From Pseudolactococcus piscium (lineage in GTDB: Bacteria; Bacillota; Bacilli; Lactobacillales; Streptococcaceae), in contig NZ_JXJW01000003.1 in NCBI RefSeq assembly GCF_002441695.1, positions 1 to 64,000 of the forward strand: 64,000 nucleotides of DNA, given 5' to 3'. Below the pieces are notes generated by a model. It ran no database searches. It saw only the letters and a list, made by a program, of their open reading frames with translations, and was not told the origin of the DNA. The first letter of the stretch is position 1. Each line of letters starts with the position of its first letter. Below, piece by piece: positions 17,662 through 27,769 of the stretch. The position numbers and the translations under genes are program-made.

Positions 17662-19035
17662 ATGAATCAATACGCAATTATTTTAGCAGCTGGTAAAGGG
17701 ACTCGTATGAAGTCTGATTTACCCAAAGTCTTACATCAGGTAACTGGTAAACCAATGGTCAACCATGTTCTATCAGCTACTCGTGCCATTAATCCAGAAA
17801 AAACGATTGTGATTGTTGGACATGGTGCAACTGAAGTTCTAGGTGTGCTACCCGAGTATATCGGTTATGTTAAGCAAGAAGAACAACTAGGCACCGGTCA
17901 TGCCGTTAAAATTGCTGAGTCATTACTTAAAGACCTTAAGGGCACAACGCTTGTCATCGCAGGAGATACACCCTTAATCAGACCTGAGAGTTTAGTTGAC
18001 TTATTTGAGTACCATCAGTCGGAGAATGCGACAGCAACGATACTCACAGCAATCGCTGAAGATCCGACAGGCTATGGTCGTATTATTCGTGAAGATGGCC
18101 ATGTTGCTAAAATTGTCGAGCAAAAAGATGCAAATGATTTCGAGAAGTCAGTTCAAGAAATTAATACAGGCACTTATGTTTTTGATAATCAAGCCTTATT
18201 TGATGCCTTATCCAATATCACAACAGATAATGCTCAGGGTGAGTATTACTTGACGGATGTCATTGAAATTTTGAAGCGTAATGATGAAAAAGTCGGTGCT
18301 TTTGTCTTAGATGACTTTGAAGAATCGATTGGTGTTAATGATAGAATTGCTTTATCGCAAGCAGAAAAGATTATGCGTCACCGGATTAATCAGCAACATA
18401 TGGTGAACGGTGTGACCTTGATTGATCCTGAAACGACCTATATTGATTCAGATGTTGAGATTGGTTATGATACGATCATCGAACCAAATGTTGTGATTAC
18501 AGGTAAAACTGTGATTGGCCGAGACGTCCGAATCACATCAGGCAGTCGTATTGAGGATGCAACACTTGCCCATCATACAGAAATTCGCAACTCAACTGTT
18601 GAATACTCAGTGCTGAAAGAAGGGGCAAATGTCGGCCCTTATGCCCACCTGAGACCTAGCACTGTCCTGCATGAAGATGTACATGTTGGTAATTTCGTAG
18701 AAGTGAAAGCCTCATCGTTAGGCGTGGGGACAAAAGCAGGGCACTTGACCTATATTGGTAATGCAACTGTAGGAGACGGTGTTAATTTTGGTGCTGGTAC
18801 GATTACAGTCAATTATGATGGCAAAAATAAATTTAATACTGAGATTGAAGATTATGCCTTCATCGGTAGTAACTCAACCTTAATTGCACCACTATCAATC
18901 GGTAAGAATGCGATCACGACAGCAGGTTCTGTGATTACGACGGATGTCTTGCAAGATGATGTCGCATTTGGTCGAGCGCGCCAGACAAATAAGAGTGGTC
19001 GTGCTAAAAACTTACCCAGTTACCATGAAGACTGA
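17662..19035 (+). CDS. glmU: Bifunctional glucosamine-1-phosphate acetyltransferase / GlcNAc-1-P uridyltransferase
   Basis: GlmU makes UDP-GlcNAc for peptidoglycan and other envelope polymers. The N-terminal uridyltransferase domain has LAAGKGTRM near 8-16 and LPKVLH; the C-terminal half (about 250-440) is a left-handed beta helix of hexapeptide repeats ending with the acetyl-CoA site [11 protein letters not shown]. The 457-aa length is usual. AGGGAG precedes the ATG. It heads a run of closely packed genes (Nudix, macP-like, mtnN, pncB, nadE, nadD). Confidence 0.97.
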   Translation: MNQYAIILAAGKGTRMKSDLPKVLHQVTGKPMVNHVLSATRAINPEKTIVIVGHGATEVLGVLPEYIGYVKQEEQLGTGHAVKIAESLLKDLKGTTLVIAGDTPLIRPESLVDLFEYHQSENATATILTAIAEDPTGYGRIIREDGHVAKIVEQKDANDFEKSVQEINTGTYVFDNQALFDALSNITTDNAQGEYYLTDVIEILKRNDEKVGAFVLDDFEESIGVNDRIALSQAEKIMRHRINQQHMVNGVTLIDPETTYIDSDVEIGYDTIIEPNVVITGKTVIGRDVRITSGSRIEDATLAHHTEIRNSTVEYSVLKEGANVGPYAHLRPSTVLHEDVHVGNFVEVKASSLGVGTKAGHLTYIGNATVGDGVNFGAGTITVNYDGKNKFNTEIEDYAFIGSNSTLIAPLSIGKNAITTAGSVITTDVLQDDVAFGRARQTNKSGRAKNLPSYHED

Positions 19036-19072
19036 TTAGGTAAGCTATATGTGGAATGGAGATAAGATAGCT

Positions 19073-19633
19073 ATGAATTTTGAAGACTTTGAAGAAAAAA
19101 CAGTAACTCGAGAAGATATCTTTAAAGGACAGGTGATCGATGTCAAATATGATACAGTGACACTTCCAGGGAAAACAGAAACTGCAAAACGCGAGCTCGT
19201 CTTTCATAATGGTGGTGTTGCTGTACTTGCCATTACTGATGAGCAAAAAATGATTCTGGTTAGACAATTTCGAAAGGCACTTGAAAAAGTGATCTACGAA
19301 ATTCCTGCGGGCAAGCTTGAACAGGGTGAAAATAGTGACCCGCAAGCTGCGATGGTCCGTGAACTTGAAGAAGAGACTGGTATGGCAGCAGCAACGATTG
19401 TTAAAATCAGTGAGTTTTACACGGCACCAGGATTTTGTAACGAAGTATTACACCTTTATAAAGCACAAAATCTGACTAAGGTTGACAATCCGCGCCCACA
19501 AGATGCTGATGAAACGATTGAACTGCACGAGGTGACACTTGCTGAGGCAAAAGCCATGATAAAATCTGGTGAGATTGCGGATGCTAAAACACTCATTGCC
19601 ATTCAATATTGGGAGCTTGAGACACATGCCTAG
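19073..19633 (+). CDS. Nudix hydrolase, ADP-ribose pyrophosphatase type
   Basis: The 186-aa protein has a Nudix box (GKLEQGE...RELEEETGM near 91-113) with two extra residues in the spacer, preceded by the AGK and followed by the downstream Pro typical of ADP-ribose pyrophosphatases. It probably splits ADP-ribose to AMP and ribose-5-phosphate. I prefer ATG 19073 (MNFEDFEEKT), though ATG 19049 in frame is possible. Its stop overlaps the next gene by 8 nt. The position between glmU and macP matches S. pneumoniae. Confidence 0.88.
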   Translation: MNFEDFEEKTVTREDIFKGQVIDVKYDTVTLPGKTETAKRELVFHNGGVAVLAITDEQKMILVRQFRKALEKVIYEIPAGKLEQGENSDPQAAMVRELEEETGMAAATIVKISEFYTAPGFCNEVLHLYKAQNLTKVDNPRPQDADETIELHEVTLAEAKAMIKSGEIADAKTLIAIQYWELETHA

Positions 19634-19898
19634 ACCATTACTGACAGATGATATCATCAAAGAAGCCAAACAAAATCAAAAGCGACTTGAGCAAGAATTG
19701 CTTCAGGCTAAACAAGATGATACGCAGTTAATCAAAAAGTTTGCATCTGAAAAAACAAAGCTGGAAAAGAACCAGATTTATAAGAGTCGCCGAATAGAAT
19801 CTCAAAAACGAGAAGAACGGGGTAAGAAAATTACGCGTTCCATCATCATTTTGGCAATTTTATTAATTGTTGTGATGGTTATCGTCTTTAAGTTCTAA
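19626..19898 (+). CDS. macP: MacP-like activator of a class A penicillin-binding protein
   Basis: The 90-aa protein starts MPRPLLTDDII, has a highly charged coiled-coil-like middle (about 12-65) and one C-terminal membrane helix (about 68-87). In S. pneumoniae MacP has this architecture, this N-terminal motif and this exact place between the Nudix gene and mtnN; it activates PBP2a and is a substrate of the PASTA kinase. The assignment rests on context and motif. GGGAG before the ATG gives a good start. A matching PASTA kinase is encoded at 5.2 kb. Confidence 0.75.
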   Translation: MPRPLLTDDIIKEAKQNQKRLEQELLQAKQDDTQLIKKFASEKTKLEKNQIYKSRRIESQKREERGKKITRSIIILAILLIVVMVIVFKF

Positions 19899-19974
19899 TG
19901 GCATGGTTCATTAACAGGATATAGAAATCGGACATACTTTGGTACTTTTTGTATGTAGGAGAAGAGGAGTAGAC

Positions 19975-20655
19975 ATGAAATTAGGCATTATTGCAGCAAT
20001 GGATGAAGAACTTAAAGTGCTAACACAAGCGATTCAAGAGGTGACAAAAGCCAGCCATCATGGCTTTATTTTCTATACAGGTACGATAGGCCGTCATGAG
20101 GTTGTCCTGGTGAAATCAGGTATTGGGAAAGTCATGAGTGCCGTTGCAGTGAGTTTGCTAGCTGAAGTGTTTAAGGTGGATGGTATTATTAATACAGGAT
20201 CTGCCGGAGGGGTTGGCCCTGACTTGAGCGTTGGTGATGTTGTGATTGCGGATAGACTTGCCTATCATGATGTGGATGTGACAGCATTTGGCTATGCATT
20301 TGGTCAAATGGCTGGACAAGACCTCTATTATCATAGCAGTAAGTATTTTGTATCAGAACTCAAAAAAGCGGATCCTAATGCAAAAACGGGATTAGTCACC
20401 TCATCAGATTCCTTTATTTCATCAAAAGCACGACAGTTGGAAATCAAGTCTCATTTTCCTGATGTACTTGCTGTAGAGATGGAAGGTGCTTCGATTGCGC
20501 AAGCCGCAACAGCGCTTGGTAAACCCTTTGTTGTTGTGCGCAGTATTTCTGATACAGCAGATGGACAAGCTGCAACAAGCTTTGATGAGTTTATCATTCA
20601 TGCCGGAGAAAAATCAGCGCGGACATTAATTAAGATGTTAGAAACGATGGTATGA
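19975..20655 (+). CDS. mtnN: 5'-methylthioadenosine/S-adenosylhomocysteine nucleosidase
   Basis: This enzyme removes adenine from methylthioadenosine and S-adenosylhomocysteine, feeding methionine recycling and the AI-2 precursor. The 226-aa protein has GIIAAMDEE at the start, VKSGIGKV near 47, NTGSAGG near 77 and the VEMEGASIAQ motif near 171. ATG 19975 follows AGAGGAG. The stop overlaps the pncB start as ATGA. Confidence 0.95.
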   Translation: MKLGIIAAMDEELKVLTQAIQEVTKASHHGFIFYTGTIGRHEVVLVKSGIGKVMSAVAVSLLAEVFKVDGIINTGSAGGVGPDLSVGDVVIADRLAYHDVDVTAFGYAFGQMAGQDLYYHSSKYFVSELKKADPNAKTGLVTSSDSFISSKARQLEIKSHFPDVLAVEMEGASIAQAATALGKPFVVVRSISDTADGQAATSFDEFIIHAGEKSARTLIKMLETMV

Positions 20656-22097
20656 CGATGACAGATAATCTAGTATTGCATACAGATCTATACCAGCTGA
20701 ATATGATGCAAGTTTATTTTGAAAAGGGGATTTCTGAGCGTCATGCCGTTTTTGAAGTTTACTTTCGGGACATGCCTTTCAAAAATGGCTATGCTGTTTT
20801 TGCAGGTCTCGAACGTGTGATTGACTACTTAAAAGGGCTACAGTTTGATAAGGATGATATTACTTACTTACGGGAACTTGGTTATCCAGAATCCTTTTTA
20901 ACCTATTTGTCAGAGATGACCTTTACCTGTGATGTTAAATCAGCTAAAGAAGGTGACCTGGTATTTGCTAATGAACCGATTATGCAAATTGAAGGTCCCT
21001 TGGCACAATGTCAGTTGGTCGAAACGGCAATTTTGAATATCGTCAATTTTCAAACGCTGATTGCGACCAAGGCTGCACGTATCAAATCAGTTATTGGCGA
21101 TGCGCCTTTACTTGAATTTGGGACAAGACGGGCGCAAGAAATGGATGCCGCGATTTGGGGAACACGGGCTGCTGTTATCGGTGGTGCAGATGCAACTTCG
21201 AACGTGAGAGCAGGCAAGTTATTTGGTATTCCTGTGTCTGGCACACATGCCCACTCTCTGGTGCAAGCCTATGGTAATGACTACGATGCCTTTAAAGCCT
21301 ATGCGACAACGCATCGTGACTGTGTGTTCTTAGTGGATACGTATGATACCTTAAAAATCGGTGTCCCAGCGGCGATTAAAGTTGCTAAAGAAATGGGAGA
21401 TCAGATTCATTTTCAAGGTGTGCGTATCGACTCTGGAGATATGGCTTACATTTCCAAAAAAGTGAGAGAACAGCTAGATGATGCAGGGTTTACTGCTGCT
21501 AAAATCTATGCGTCAAATGATCTAGATGAGAATACGATTCTGAATCTAAAAATGCAAAAAGCTAAGATAGATGTCTGGGGCGTGGGTACAAAATTGATCA
21601 CGGCCTATGATCAGCCAGCACTCGGTGCGGTTTACAAAATTGTGTCGATTGAGACAGAGACAGGCGAGATGCGAGATACAATCAAGCTCTCTAGTAATGC
21701 CGAAAAAGTCTCAACACCTGGTAAAAAACAAGTTTGGCGTATTCGCAGTTTGGATAAGAACAAGTCAGAAGGGGACTATATCACATTTTCAGATGTTGAC
21801 CCTAACCAATTAGACGAAATCGTGATGTTCCATCCGACCTATACTTATATTAATAAGCGCTTGAAAAATTTCACAGCTAGACCGCTTTTAGTTCCTATTT
21901 TTGACAAGGGTCAGCTTCTTTATGACCTACCTAGTTTATCAGAAATCAAAGCTTATTTTAACGATAAACTTGATGACCTATGGGATGAATATAAGCGTGA
22001 TTTAAATCCTCAGGACTATCCTGTCGATTTGGCACAAGAGGTATGGGACCATAAAATGAAACTGATCGATGAAGTGAGAAAGGATGTTTACAAATGA
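20652..22097 (+). CDS. pncB: Nicotinate phosphoribosyltransferase
   Basis: PncB makes nicotinate mononucleotide from nicotinate and PRPP, the entry step of NAD salvage. The 481-aa protein has [10 protein letters not shown] near the start, EFGTRRAQ near 153, and the VRIDSGD motif near 258, all typical of the long Gram-positive form. It is joined by ATGA overlaps to mtnN before it and nadE after it. The order pncB-nadE-nadD gives the whole route from nicotinate to NAD. Confidence 0.95.
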   Translation: MTMTDNLVLHTDLYQLNMMQVYFEKGISERHAVFEVYFRDMPFKNGYAVFAGLERVIDYLKGLQFDKDDITYLRELGYPESFLTYLSEMTFTCDVKSAKEGDLVFANEPIMQIEGPLAQCQLVETAILNIVNFQTLIATKAARIKSVIGDAPLLEFGTRRAQEMDAAIWGTRAAVIGGADATSNVRAGKLFGIPVSGTHAHSLVQAYGNDYDAFKAYATTHRDCVFLVDTYDTLKIGVPAAIKVAKEMGDQIHFQGVRIDSGDMAYISKKVREQLDDAGFTAAKIYASNDLDENTILNLKMQKAKIDVWGVGTKLITAYDQPALGAVYKIVSIETETGEMRDTIKLSSNAEKVSTPGKKQVWRIRSLDKNKSEGDYITFSDVDPNQLDEIVMFHPTYTYINKRLKNFTARPLLVPIFDKGQLLYDLPSLSEIKAYFNDKLDDLWDEYKRDLNPQDYPVDLAQEVWDHKMKLIDEVRKDVYK

Positions 22098-22921
22098 CCT
22101 TGCAAGATGATATTATCTCAGAATTAGGTGTTAAGCCAGCTATTTCACCAGCAGAAGAAGTAGCACGTTCAGTCGATTTTTTGAAAGCCTATTTAAAACA
22201 ACACCCTTTTTTGAAAACACTGGTTTTGGGTATTTCAGGGGGACAAGACTCAAGTTTGGCAGGACGTCTAGCGCAGCTTGCAATTGAGTCTTTGCGTGCT
22301 GAAACAGGTGATTCAGCTTATCAGTTTATCGCCATTCGCTTGCCCTACGGTGTCCAATATGATGAAGCAGATGCACAACGTGCACTTGCATTTATCAAAC
22401 CAGATCAAAGTCTGACAGTCAATATTAAGGCTGCCGTTGATGGGGAAGTCTTAGCTTTAGCAGAAGCTGGGATCATGGTTTCTGATTTTAACAAAGGGAA
22501 TATCAAAGCCCGTCAACGCATGATTACCCAGTATGCCATTGCTGGTGCAACTGCTGGCGCAGTCGTAGGCACCGACCATGCGGCTGAAAACATTACAGGA
22601 TTTTTCACTAAGTTTGGCGATGGTGGTGCGGATATTTTACCCCTTTTCAGACTGAATAAACGACAAGGCAAGCAATTACTTGCTTATTTAGCTGCTGATC
22701 CAGCCATCTATGAAAAAGTCCCAACGGCTGATTTGGAAGATGGCAAACCAGGTTTGGCTGATGAGCTTGCCTTAGGTGTGACCTATGATCAAATTGATGA
22801 CTATCTGGAAGGTCGTCAAGTAGTTGAAAAATCACGTCAGGTGATTGAAAATTGGTGGTTGAAAACAACACATAAACGTCACTTGCCGATTACTGTTTTT
22901 GATACGTTTTGGCAGGTATGA
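22094..22921 (+). CDS. nadE: NH3-dependent NAD+ synthetase
   Basis: NadE amidates nicotinate adenine dinucleotide to NAD. The 275-aa length indicates the ammonia-dependent type without a glutaminase domain. The ATP pyrophosphatase P-loop reads [14 protein letters not shown] near 49-62, with [20 protein letters not shown] near 158. It overlaps pncB by 4 nt and nadD by 4 nt. Confidence 0.96.
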   Translation: MTLQDDIISELGVKPAISPAEEVARSVDFLKAYLKQHPFLKTLVLGISGGQDSSLAGRLAQLAIESLRAETGDSAYQFIAIRLPYGVQYDEADAQRALAFIKPDQSLTVNIKAAVDGEVLALAEAGIMVSDFNKGNIKARQRMITQYAIAGATAGAVVGTDHAAENITGFFTKFGDGGADILPLFRLNKRQGKQLLAYLAADPAIYEKVPTADLEDGKPGLADELALGVTYDQIDDYLEGRQVVEKSRQVIENWWLKTTHKRHLPITVFDTFWQV

Positions 22922-23484
22922 GGATCGGTATTCTAGGTGGCAACTTTAACCCAGTTCACCATGCGCATCTATTTATTGCAGATCAAGTCCAACAAAGACT
23001 GGGCTTAGATGAAGTCCAATTAATGCCGGAAAATGAGCCACCTCACATCGATAGTAAAACGACCATCGCAGCTGAAGATCGTGTGAATATGCTATCGTTA
23101 GCAATCGAAAATTACCCTAACTTATCACTTAATCTATCAGAAATCGAGCGCGGTGGTAAGTCTTATACCTATGACACCATGCTAAAGTTGACAACGGAGC
23201 ATCCGGAAAATGACTATTTCTTTATCATTGGTGGGGATATGGTGGACTACTTAGATAAGTGGTACAAAATTGATGACTTAGTTAAGTTAGTAACATTTGT
23301 CGCAGTGAACCGACATCAAGCCATACTATCTGTGCCTAAATATCCTGTTCAATTAGTTGATTTACCGCTTTTGGACATCTCATCAAGCAACATCCGTAAC
23401 AGCATCTCAGTAGGCAATATGCCTAATTTTCTACTCCCTGCTGAGGTCCTCTCTTATATCCATGATCATGGCATATATCAGTGA
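22918..23484 (+). CDS. nadD: Nicotinate-nucleotide adenylyltransferase
   Basis: NadD adenylylates nicotinate mononucleotide. The 188-aa protein has the nucleotidyltransferase motif [12 protein letters not shown] at 7-18 and the C-terminal SSSNIRNSI motif near 160. ATG 22918 overlaps the nadE stop (ATGA); a TTG at 22909 is a weaker alternative. The HD-family yqeK gene that often follows nadD is absent here; pepC follows instead. Confidence 0.93.
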   Translation: MRIGILGGNFNPVHHAHLFIADQVQQRLGLDEVQLMPENEPPHIDSKTTIAAEDRVNMLSLAIENYPNLSLNLSEIERGGKSYTYDTMLKLTTEHPENDYFFIIGGDMVDYLDKWYKIDDLVKLVTFVAVNRHQAILSVPKYPVQLVDLPLLDISSSNIRNSISVGNMPNFLLPAEVLSYIHDHGIYQ

Positions 23485-23488
23485 AAAA

Positions 23489-23497
23489 TGGTATACT
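23489..23497 (+). promoter_or_regulatory. pepC promoter (-10)
   Basis: TGG-TATACT is an extended -10 just after the nadD stop and 18 bp before the pepC ATG, so pepC can be transcribed apart from the NAD genes. Confidence 0.6.
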
Positions 23498-23515
23498 ATT
23501 CGTCGGAGGATAACA

Positions 23516-24835
23516 ATGACAGAACTTACACAAGATTTTACACAATCGTTATTTGAGAACTATAACAGCAATGCTAAATTTGGTGCAGTTGAAAATGCTG
23601 TAACCAAGAATGGCCTACTCAATGCACTTGAGAACCGCGAGTCACATGCTGCGAATTTACCTGTTTTTTCAGTTGACTTGACAAATGATCCGGTTAGCAA
23701 TCAAAAACAATCTGGCCGTTGCTGGATGTTTGCTGCCTTGAATACATTTCGTCATAAAATGTTAACTGAGTTCAAACTTGAAAATTTTGAATTATCACAA
23801 GCCTATACCTTCTTTTGGGATAAGTATGAAAAATCAAACTGGTTCCTTGAGCAAATTATCGGAACGAGTGATCTTGAACTTGGCGATCGCAAATTAAAAT
23901 TCTTACTTGATGTACCGCAACAAGATGGTGGTCAATGGGATATGGTTGTCGCACTCTTCCAAAAATATGGCGTTGTGCCTAAAGAAGTTTATCCAGAATC
24001 TATTTCATCAAGTGCGAGTAACCAACTTGATCAATATCTGAATAAAATCTTGCGTCAAGACGCGCAAATTTTACGTGAATTGATCAAAAATGGTGGCGAT
24101 GTGGCAGCTAAAAAAGCTGAATTGTTACAAGAAATCTTCAACTATCTTGCCATGACACTTGGTTTACCACCACAAAAATTTGACTTTGCATATCGCGATA
24201 AAGATAATAACTTTAACAAAGTTGAAGGGATAACACCACAAGCATTTTACGACAAATTTGTGAATCTAAATCTCGATGAGTATGTCAGTGTCATCAATGC
24301 ACCAACTGCTGACAAACCGTATAACAAATCTTACACAGTTGAGTTTTTGGGTAACGTAATTGGCGCGCGTGATGTTCGTCACTTAAATGTTGATATGGAT
24401 CGTTTCAAAAAATTAGCAATCGCACAAATGCAAGCTGGAGAAACTGTTTGGTTTGGTTGTGACGTTGGTCAAGAATCAAATCGTACAGATGGTCTTTTGA
24501 CCATGGATGCCTATGATTTTTCAGCGATGGATATCGACTTTACACAAGATAAAGCCAGCCGTTTGGATTATTCTGAGTCATTAATGACACATGCCATGGT
24601 CTTGACAGGTGTTGATTTGGATGATGCAGGTCAGTCAGTCAAATGGAAAGTCGAAAATTCTTGGGGCGATAAAGTTGGTAAAAAAGGCTACTTCACAGCA
24701 TCAGATGCTTGGATGGATGAGTACACTTACCAAATCGTTGTCAGAAAAGAATTCTTGAGTGAAGCAGAACTAGCAGCATATGAAGCAGAACCAGTGACCC
24801 TTTTACCATGGGATCCGATGGGCGCACTTGCTTAA
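23516..24835 (+). CDS. pepC: Aminopeptidase C (bleomycin hydrolase family)
   Basis: PepC is a cytoplasmic cysteine aminopeptidase of the papain fold that completes peptide breakdown in lactic acid bacteria. The 439-aa protein has the catalytic Cys in QSGRCWMFAALN at residue 69, His in THAMVLTG near 359 and Asn in VENSWGDK near 380. The C-terminal end PMGALA reaches into the active site in this family and limits it to aminopeptidase action. CGGAGGA supports ATG 23516. Confidence 0.96.
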   Translation: MTELTQDFTQSLFENYNSNAKFGAVENAVTKNGLLNALENRESHAANLPVFSVDLTNDPVSNQKQSGRCWMFAALNTFRHKMLTEFKLENFELSQAYTFFWDKYEKSNWFLEQIIGTSDLELGDRKLKFLLDVPQQDGGQWDMVVALFQKYGVVPKEVYPESISSSASNQLDQYLNKILRQDAQILRELIKNGGDVAAKKAELLQEIFNYLAMTLGLPPQKFDFAYRDKDNNFNKVEGITPQAFYDKFVNLNLDEYVSVINAPTADKPYNKSYTVEFLGNVIGARDVRHLNVDMDRFKKLAIAQMQAGETVWFGCDVGQESNRTDGLLTMDAYDFSAMDIDFTQDKASRLDYSESLMTHAMVLTGVDLDDAGQSVKWKVENSWGDKVGKKGYFTASDAWMDEYTYQIVVRKEFLSEAELAAYEAEPVTLLPWDPMGALA

Positions 24836-24855
24836 ATTTTATCGTATAGTAGATT

Positions 24856-24885
24856 AAGGCTAACCTTCATGGTTAGTCTTTCTTT
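24856..24885 (+). terminator. pepC terminator
   Basis: AAGGCTAACC pairs with GGTTAGTCTT around TTCAT, followed by a T-rich run. Confidence 0.75.
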
Positions 24886-24967
24886 GCTTTAATAGGATGG
24901 GATTTAAGTGTAACATCAAGTTGGACTTGGAAACGAATAGTCTTCATTATTTAGAAAGCAACGTACT

Positions 24968-26179
24968 TTGAAAAATAAACAATTACTTTACTTGATTTCA
25001 TCAGACTTTATTTCGTCTGTAGGTAGTTCAATTCAGGCAGCAGCCCTCGCTATCTACATTTTAGACATGACTAAATCTAGTCAATTATTTTCCTTAATGT
25101 TAGCAAGTGCCATCTTGCCACGTGTTATTTTCGGCCCTTTTTTTGGTGTCTTAACAGATTGGTTTAATAAGAAAAAAATATTGTTGCTGCTAAATGTTTT
25201 AAATTTTAGTGTTATTTGTCTAGTGACTATCTTTTTAGATAAAAGTAATCTCGTTCTGTTATTTGCTATGGTCATTTGTCAGGGTTTGCTAGCTGCATGC
25301 TACTCACCAGCAAGTGCAGGCACCATAAAATTGATTGCAAGTGGTGAGCAGGAGCTATCACAGGCATATACAGTCATGTCTTTTACTGATTCGATTCAAG
25401 CAGTCGTCGCTCCGTTGATTGGTGCTAGTGTTTACAGTTTAATGGGCATTAAAACAGTCTTACTATGCAATGGTTTGTCGTTTATTTTGTCAAATATCTT
25501 GATATACCTATTGAAAAACGACTACTTTAAACAGGTCAGTGAGACTAAGACGCTGAAACAATTCGGTAGCGATTTTGTTAAGGGATTTCAGTATATGAAA
25601 GGGAATCAGCTCTTATGGCATACGGCGATTTGTGTGATGATTTTGAACTTTTTTTCTATTCCATTATTTAGTGTTGGGAATGGTGTAGTTGCCAAATTAA
25701 TATTTAAAGTGTCAAACACACAATTTTCATTAATTGAGTCAGTTGGGATTGTAGCAGCTTTTTTTAGTCCCTTTATTTTTAGTTTCATTAAGGCTAAGCT
25801 TTCTTTGGCACGTCTTTTTATTTTAAGTATGCAGATTTTAGCCAGTTTGGTCCTGATTTTAGGACTCATAAGTGGATTGAACGGCTATGATTATCGCTAT
25901 GCCCTATATCTAGGCTTTATTTTCTGTGTATCCTTTGTTGAGGGTATATTGAATATCGCGATCATGACGCTTTTACAGACAAAAATAGAAGCCCAATTCT
26001 CGGGAAGAGTGAATGGAATCTTAACAACGATGTTCATCGGTTTAGTTCCTGTTGGACAAGTGATATATGGTTATCTATTTACAGTTTTACCTGTTCAAGT
26101 CCCTTTTGTGATAACTTCTCTAGTGTATGTTGCTGTTATTTATCTATATAAGAAAGGACTTAAGGCAATATCAAAATAG
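24968..26179 (+). CDS. MFS efflux transporter
   Basis: The 403-aa protein is a 12-helix major facilitator. The first loop carries GPFFGVLTDWFNKKK (motif A-like), and the general pattern resembles Mef/enterobactin-type drug exporters of the MFS_3 group. Substrate is unknown. It starts with TTG at 24968 after an AGAAAG site; no ATG is available nearby. Gene neighbours give no hint of a substrate; the Rrf2 regulator downstream is a separate unit with its own promoter. Confidence 0.8.
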   Translation: MKNKQLLYLISSDFISSVGSSIQAAALAIYILDMTKSSQLFSLMLASAILPRVIFGPFFGVLTDWFNKKKILLLLNVLNFSVICLVTIFLDKSNLVLLFAMVICQGLLAACYSPASAGTIKLIASGEQELSQAYTVMSFTDSIQAVVAPLIGASVYSLMGIKTVLLCNGLSFILSNILIYLLKNDYFKQVSETKTLKQFGSDFVKGFQYMKGNQLLWHTAICVMILNFFSIPLFSVGNGVVAKLIFKVSNTQFSLIESVGIVAAFFSPFIFSFIKAKLSLARLFILSMQILASLVLILGLISGLNGYDYRYALYLGFIFCVSFVEGILNIAIMTLLQTKIEAQFSGRVNGILTTMFIGLVPVGQVIYGYLFTVLPVQVPFVITSLVYVAVIYLYKKGLKAISK

Positions 26180-26276
26180 TGACACTTATAGGTTGAGCTA
26201 TGCTTTTTATGCCAACTTTTTTTAGGTGCTCTAGATTAGCTTAATAGTGGTTGGCAACATTTAAGATGTGAAAGAG

Positions 26277-26329
26277 TTGACATTATCCCTAGCCTTGACT
26301 ATAATGAATGTAACTTTAATCTTTACATT
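26277..26329 (+). promoter_or_regulatory. Rrf2 gene promoter with operator-like inverted repeat
   Basis: TTGACA (26277-26282) and TATAAT (26300-26305) are perfect boxes with a 17-bp spacer. Directly after the -10, AATGTAA (26307-26313) and TTACATT (26323-26329) form an inverted repeat with 9-bp spacing over the expected transcription start. Inside it is GTAACT-N5-CTTTAC, which recurs before the next gene. Confidence 0.75.
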
Positions 26330-26339
26330 GGAGAATTTT

Positions 26340-26777
26340 ATGCCCCTATCAAGTCGCTTTACTATTGCCCTACACATGTTAACGGTCATGGATGTTTTCA
26401 AGGAGGAAAAAGTAACAAGTCAATTTATGGCAGGGTCTATTGGAGTCAATCCTGTCATCATTCGCAGGCTGCTTTCACAACTCAGAACAGCCGACATCGT
26501 CACTGTTAAACGTGGTAGCGGAGGTGCTAGCATTTCAAAAGACCCTAAAACAATTACCTATCTTGATGTCTATGAAGCAGTAGCAGTCGTTTCAGAAGTT
26601 GGTCTTTTCAAGTTTCATGAGCAGCCCAATCCGGCTTGCCCAGTTGGCAAAACGATTCATAGCTTGCTTGACGATGATCTGCTACAAGCGCAACTTGCGC
26701 TCGAGACCTACCTTAAAAATAAGACAGTCGCAGACCTCCTTCACAATGCTCAGGAAAAAATAATAGATCAAGTCTAG
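26340..26777 (+). CDS. Rrf2-family transcriptional regulator
   Basis: The 145-aa protein has the Rrf2 winged-helix pattern, starting MPLSSRFTIALHML with the recognition helix in NPVIIRRLLSQL and the wing GSGGASISKD. It has a single Cys (PACPVGKT), not the three of the Fe-S class, so it probably does not hold a cluster and may sense redox or small electrophiles through that Cys; this is inference. TTGGAG supports ATG 26340. The shared operator motif suggests it controls itself and the NmrA/QorB-type gene downstream. Confidence 0.85.
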   Translation: MPLSSRFTIALHMLTVMDVFKEEKVTSQFMAGSIGVNPVIIRRLLSQLRTADIVTVKRGSGGASISKDPKTITYLDVYEAVAVVSEVGLFKFHEQPNPACPVGKTIHSLLDDDLLQAQLALETYLKNKTVADLLHNAQEKIIDQV

Positions 26778-26811
26778 TACACGTCAAATAAATCGTGTGC
26801 TAGATTTTTTT
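26773..26811 (+). terminator. Rrf2 gene terminator
   Basis: TCTAGTACACG pairs with CGTGTGCTAGA around a 10-nt loop, followed by seven T residues. The stop codon lies in the left arm. Confidence 0.8.
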
Positions 26812-26831
26812 AGTTATCAAAACCTTAATTG

Positions 26832-26888
26832 TTGACAGAACGCTATCCCTTTGATATCATGTAGACAAGAAGTAACTAAAAAAGTTAC
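26832..26888 (+). promoter_or_regulatory. Promoter and operator of the NmrA-family gene
   Basis: TTGACA (26832-26837) and TATCAT (26855-26860) with a 17-bp spacer are followed by GTAACT-AAAAA-AGTTAC (26872-26888), a perfect 6-bp inverted repeat of 17 bp total, the same length and left half as the motif at the Rrf2 promoter. Confidence 0.75.
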
Positions 26889-26911
26889 AACTAATAAAAG
26901 GAGACTAACAG

Positions 26912-27769
26912 ATGACTTATTTAATTACTGGTGTAACAGGTGGACTTGGTAATGGTGTTTTAAAAGCACTTTCTAAAACAGTTTCTCATGGTGAGATAGC
27001 AGTATTAGTGCGTTCAGAAGAAAAAGGTGTGCCTTTTGCTGAAGCAGGCTATGCAGTGCGTATTGGCGATTATTCAGATAAAGAGAGTCTTGTTACGGCT
27101 TTTTCTGGGATTGAAACGCTCATGTTTGTCTCTGGTGCACCCGGTCAAGCCGTGAGCCGTGAATTGCAACATAAGCATGTCATCGAAGCTGCTAAAGCAG
27201 CTGGTATTGCAAATCTTGTTTACACCAGCCTAGCAAATGCTGAGGGGTCTCATTCGGTACTGGCACCTGACCATATCGCCACAGAAGCCATGATTAAACA
27301 ATCTGGCCTAACTTATAAGATTTTGCGTAATAACTGGTACTTGGAAAATGAACTCAGTATCTTCCAGGATGCCATTGCTGGAAAAGGCTTTGTCTATGCC
27401 GGCGGTGAAGGTAAAGTGGGTTGGGCCTTGAAAAGAGAATACGCTGAAGCAGCAGCACAAGCGCTTGTCCAATCTTTCGATGATAACCATATCTATGAAC
27501 TTTCTGGCCCCCGTTTAAGCTATGCTGATTTGCACCAAGCCTTGGAAACTGCGACTGGTAAAACGATCGATGTGGTCTCAATGACGATCTCTGATTACAA
27601 AGCAGCCTTAGTGTCTGCTGGTTTACCAGATGAAGTAGTTGGGATTGTAACGGCCATCCAATCAGATATTTCAGCTGGCGAGCTTGACGTAACAAGTACT
27701 GATTTTGAAACCTTGCTTGGTCATGCATTAACTCCTGTAACTGAGGCCATTTCAGAACTTCTAGCCTAA
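26912..27769 (+). CDS. NmrA-like NAD(P)H-dependent oxidoreductase (QorB type)
   Basis: This 285-aa atypical short-chain dehydrogenase has the Rossmann motif ITGVTGGLGNGV at 4-15, LVRSEEK for NADP phosphate contact, and SLANAEGS and LRNNWYLEN, as in QorB (YtfG), which reduces quinones. The likely role is detoxifying quinones or electrophiles. AAAGGAG precedes the ATG. A single promoter with an operator-like repeat fits induction through the adjacent Rrf2 regulator. Confidence 0.85.
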   Translation: MTYLITGVTGGLGNGVLKALSKTVSHGEIAVLVRSEEKGVPFAEAGYAVRIGDYSDKESLVTAFSGIETLMFVSGAPGQAVSRELQHKHVIEAAKAAGIANLVYTSLANAEGSHSVLAPDHIATEAMIKQSGLTYKILRNNWYLENELSIFQDAIAGKGFVYAGGEGKVGWALKREYAEAAAQALVQSFDDNHIYELSGPRLSYADLHQALETATGKTIDVVSMTISDYKAALVSAGLPDEVVGIVTAIQSDISAGELDVTSTDFETLLGHALTPVTEAISELLA

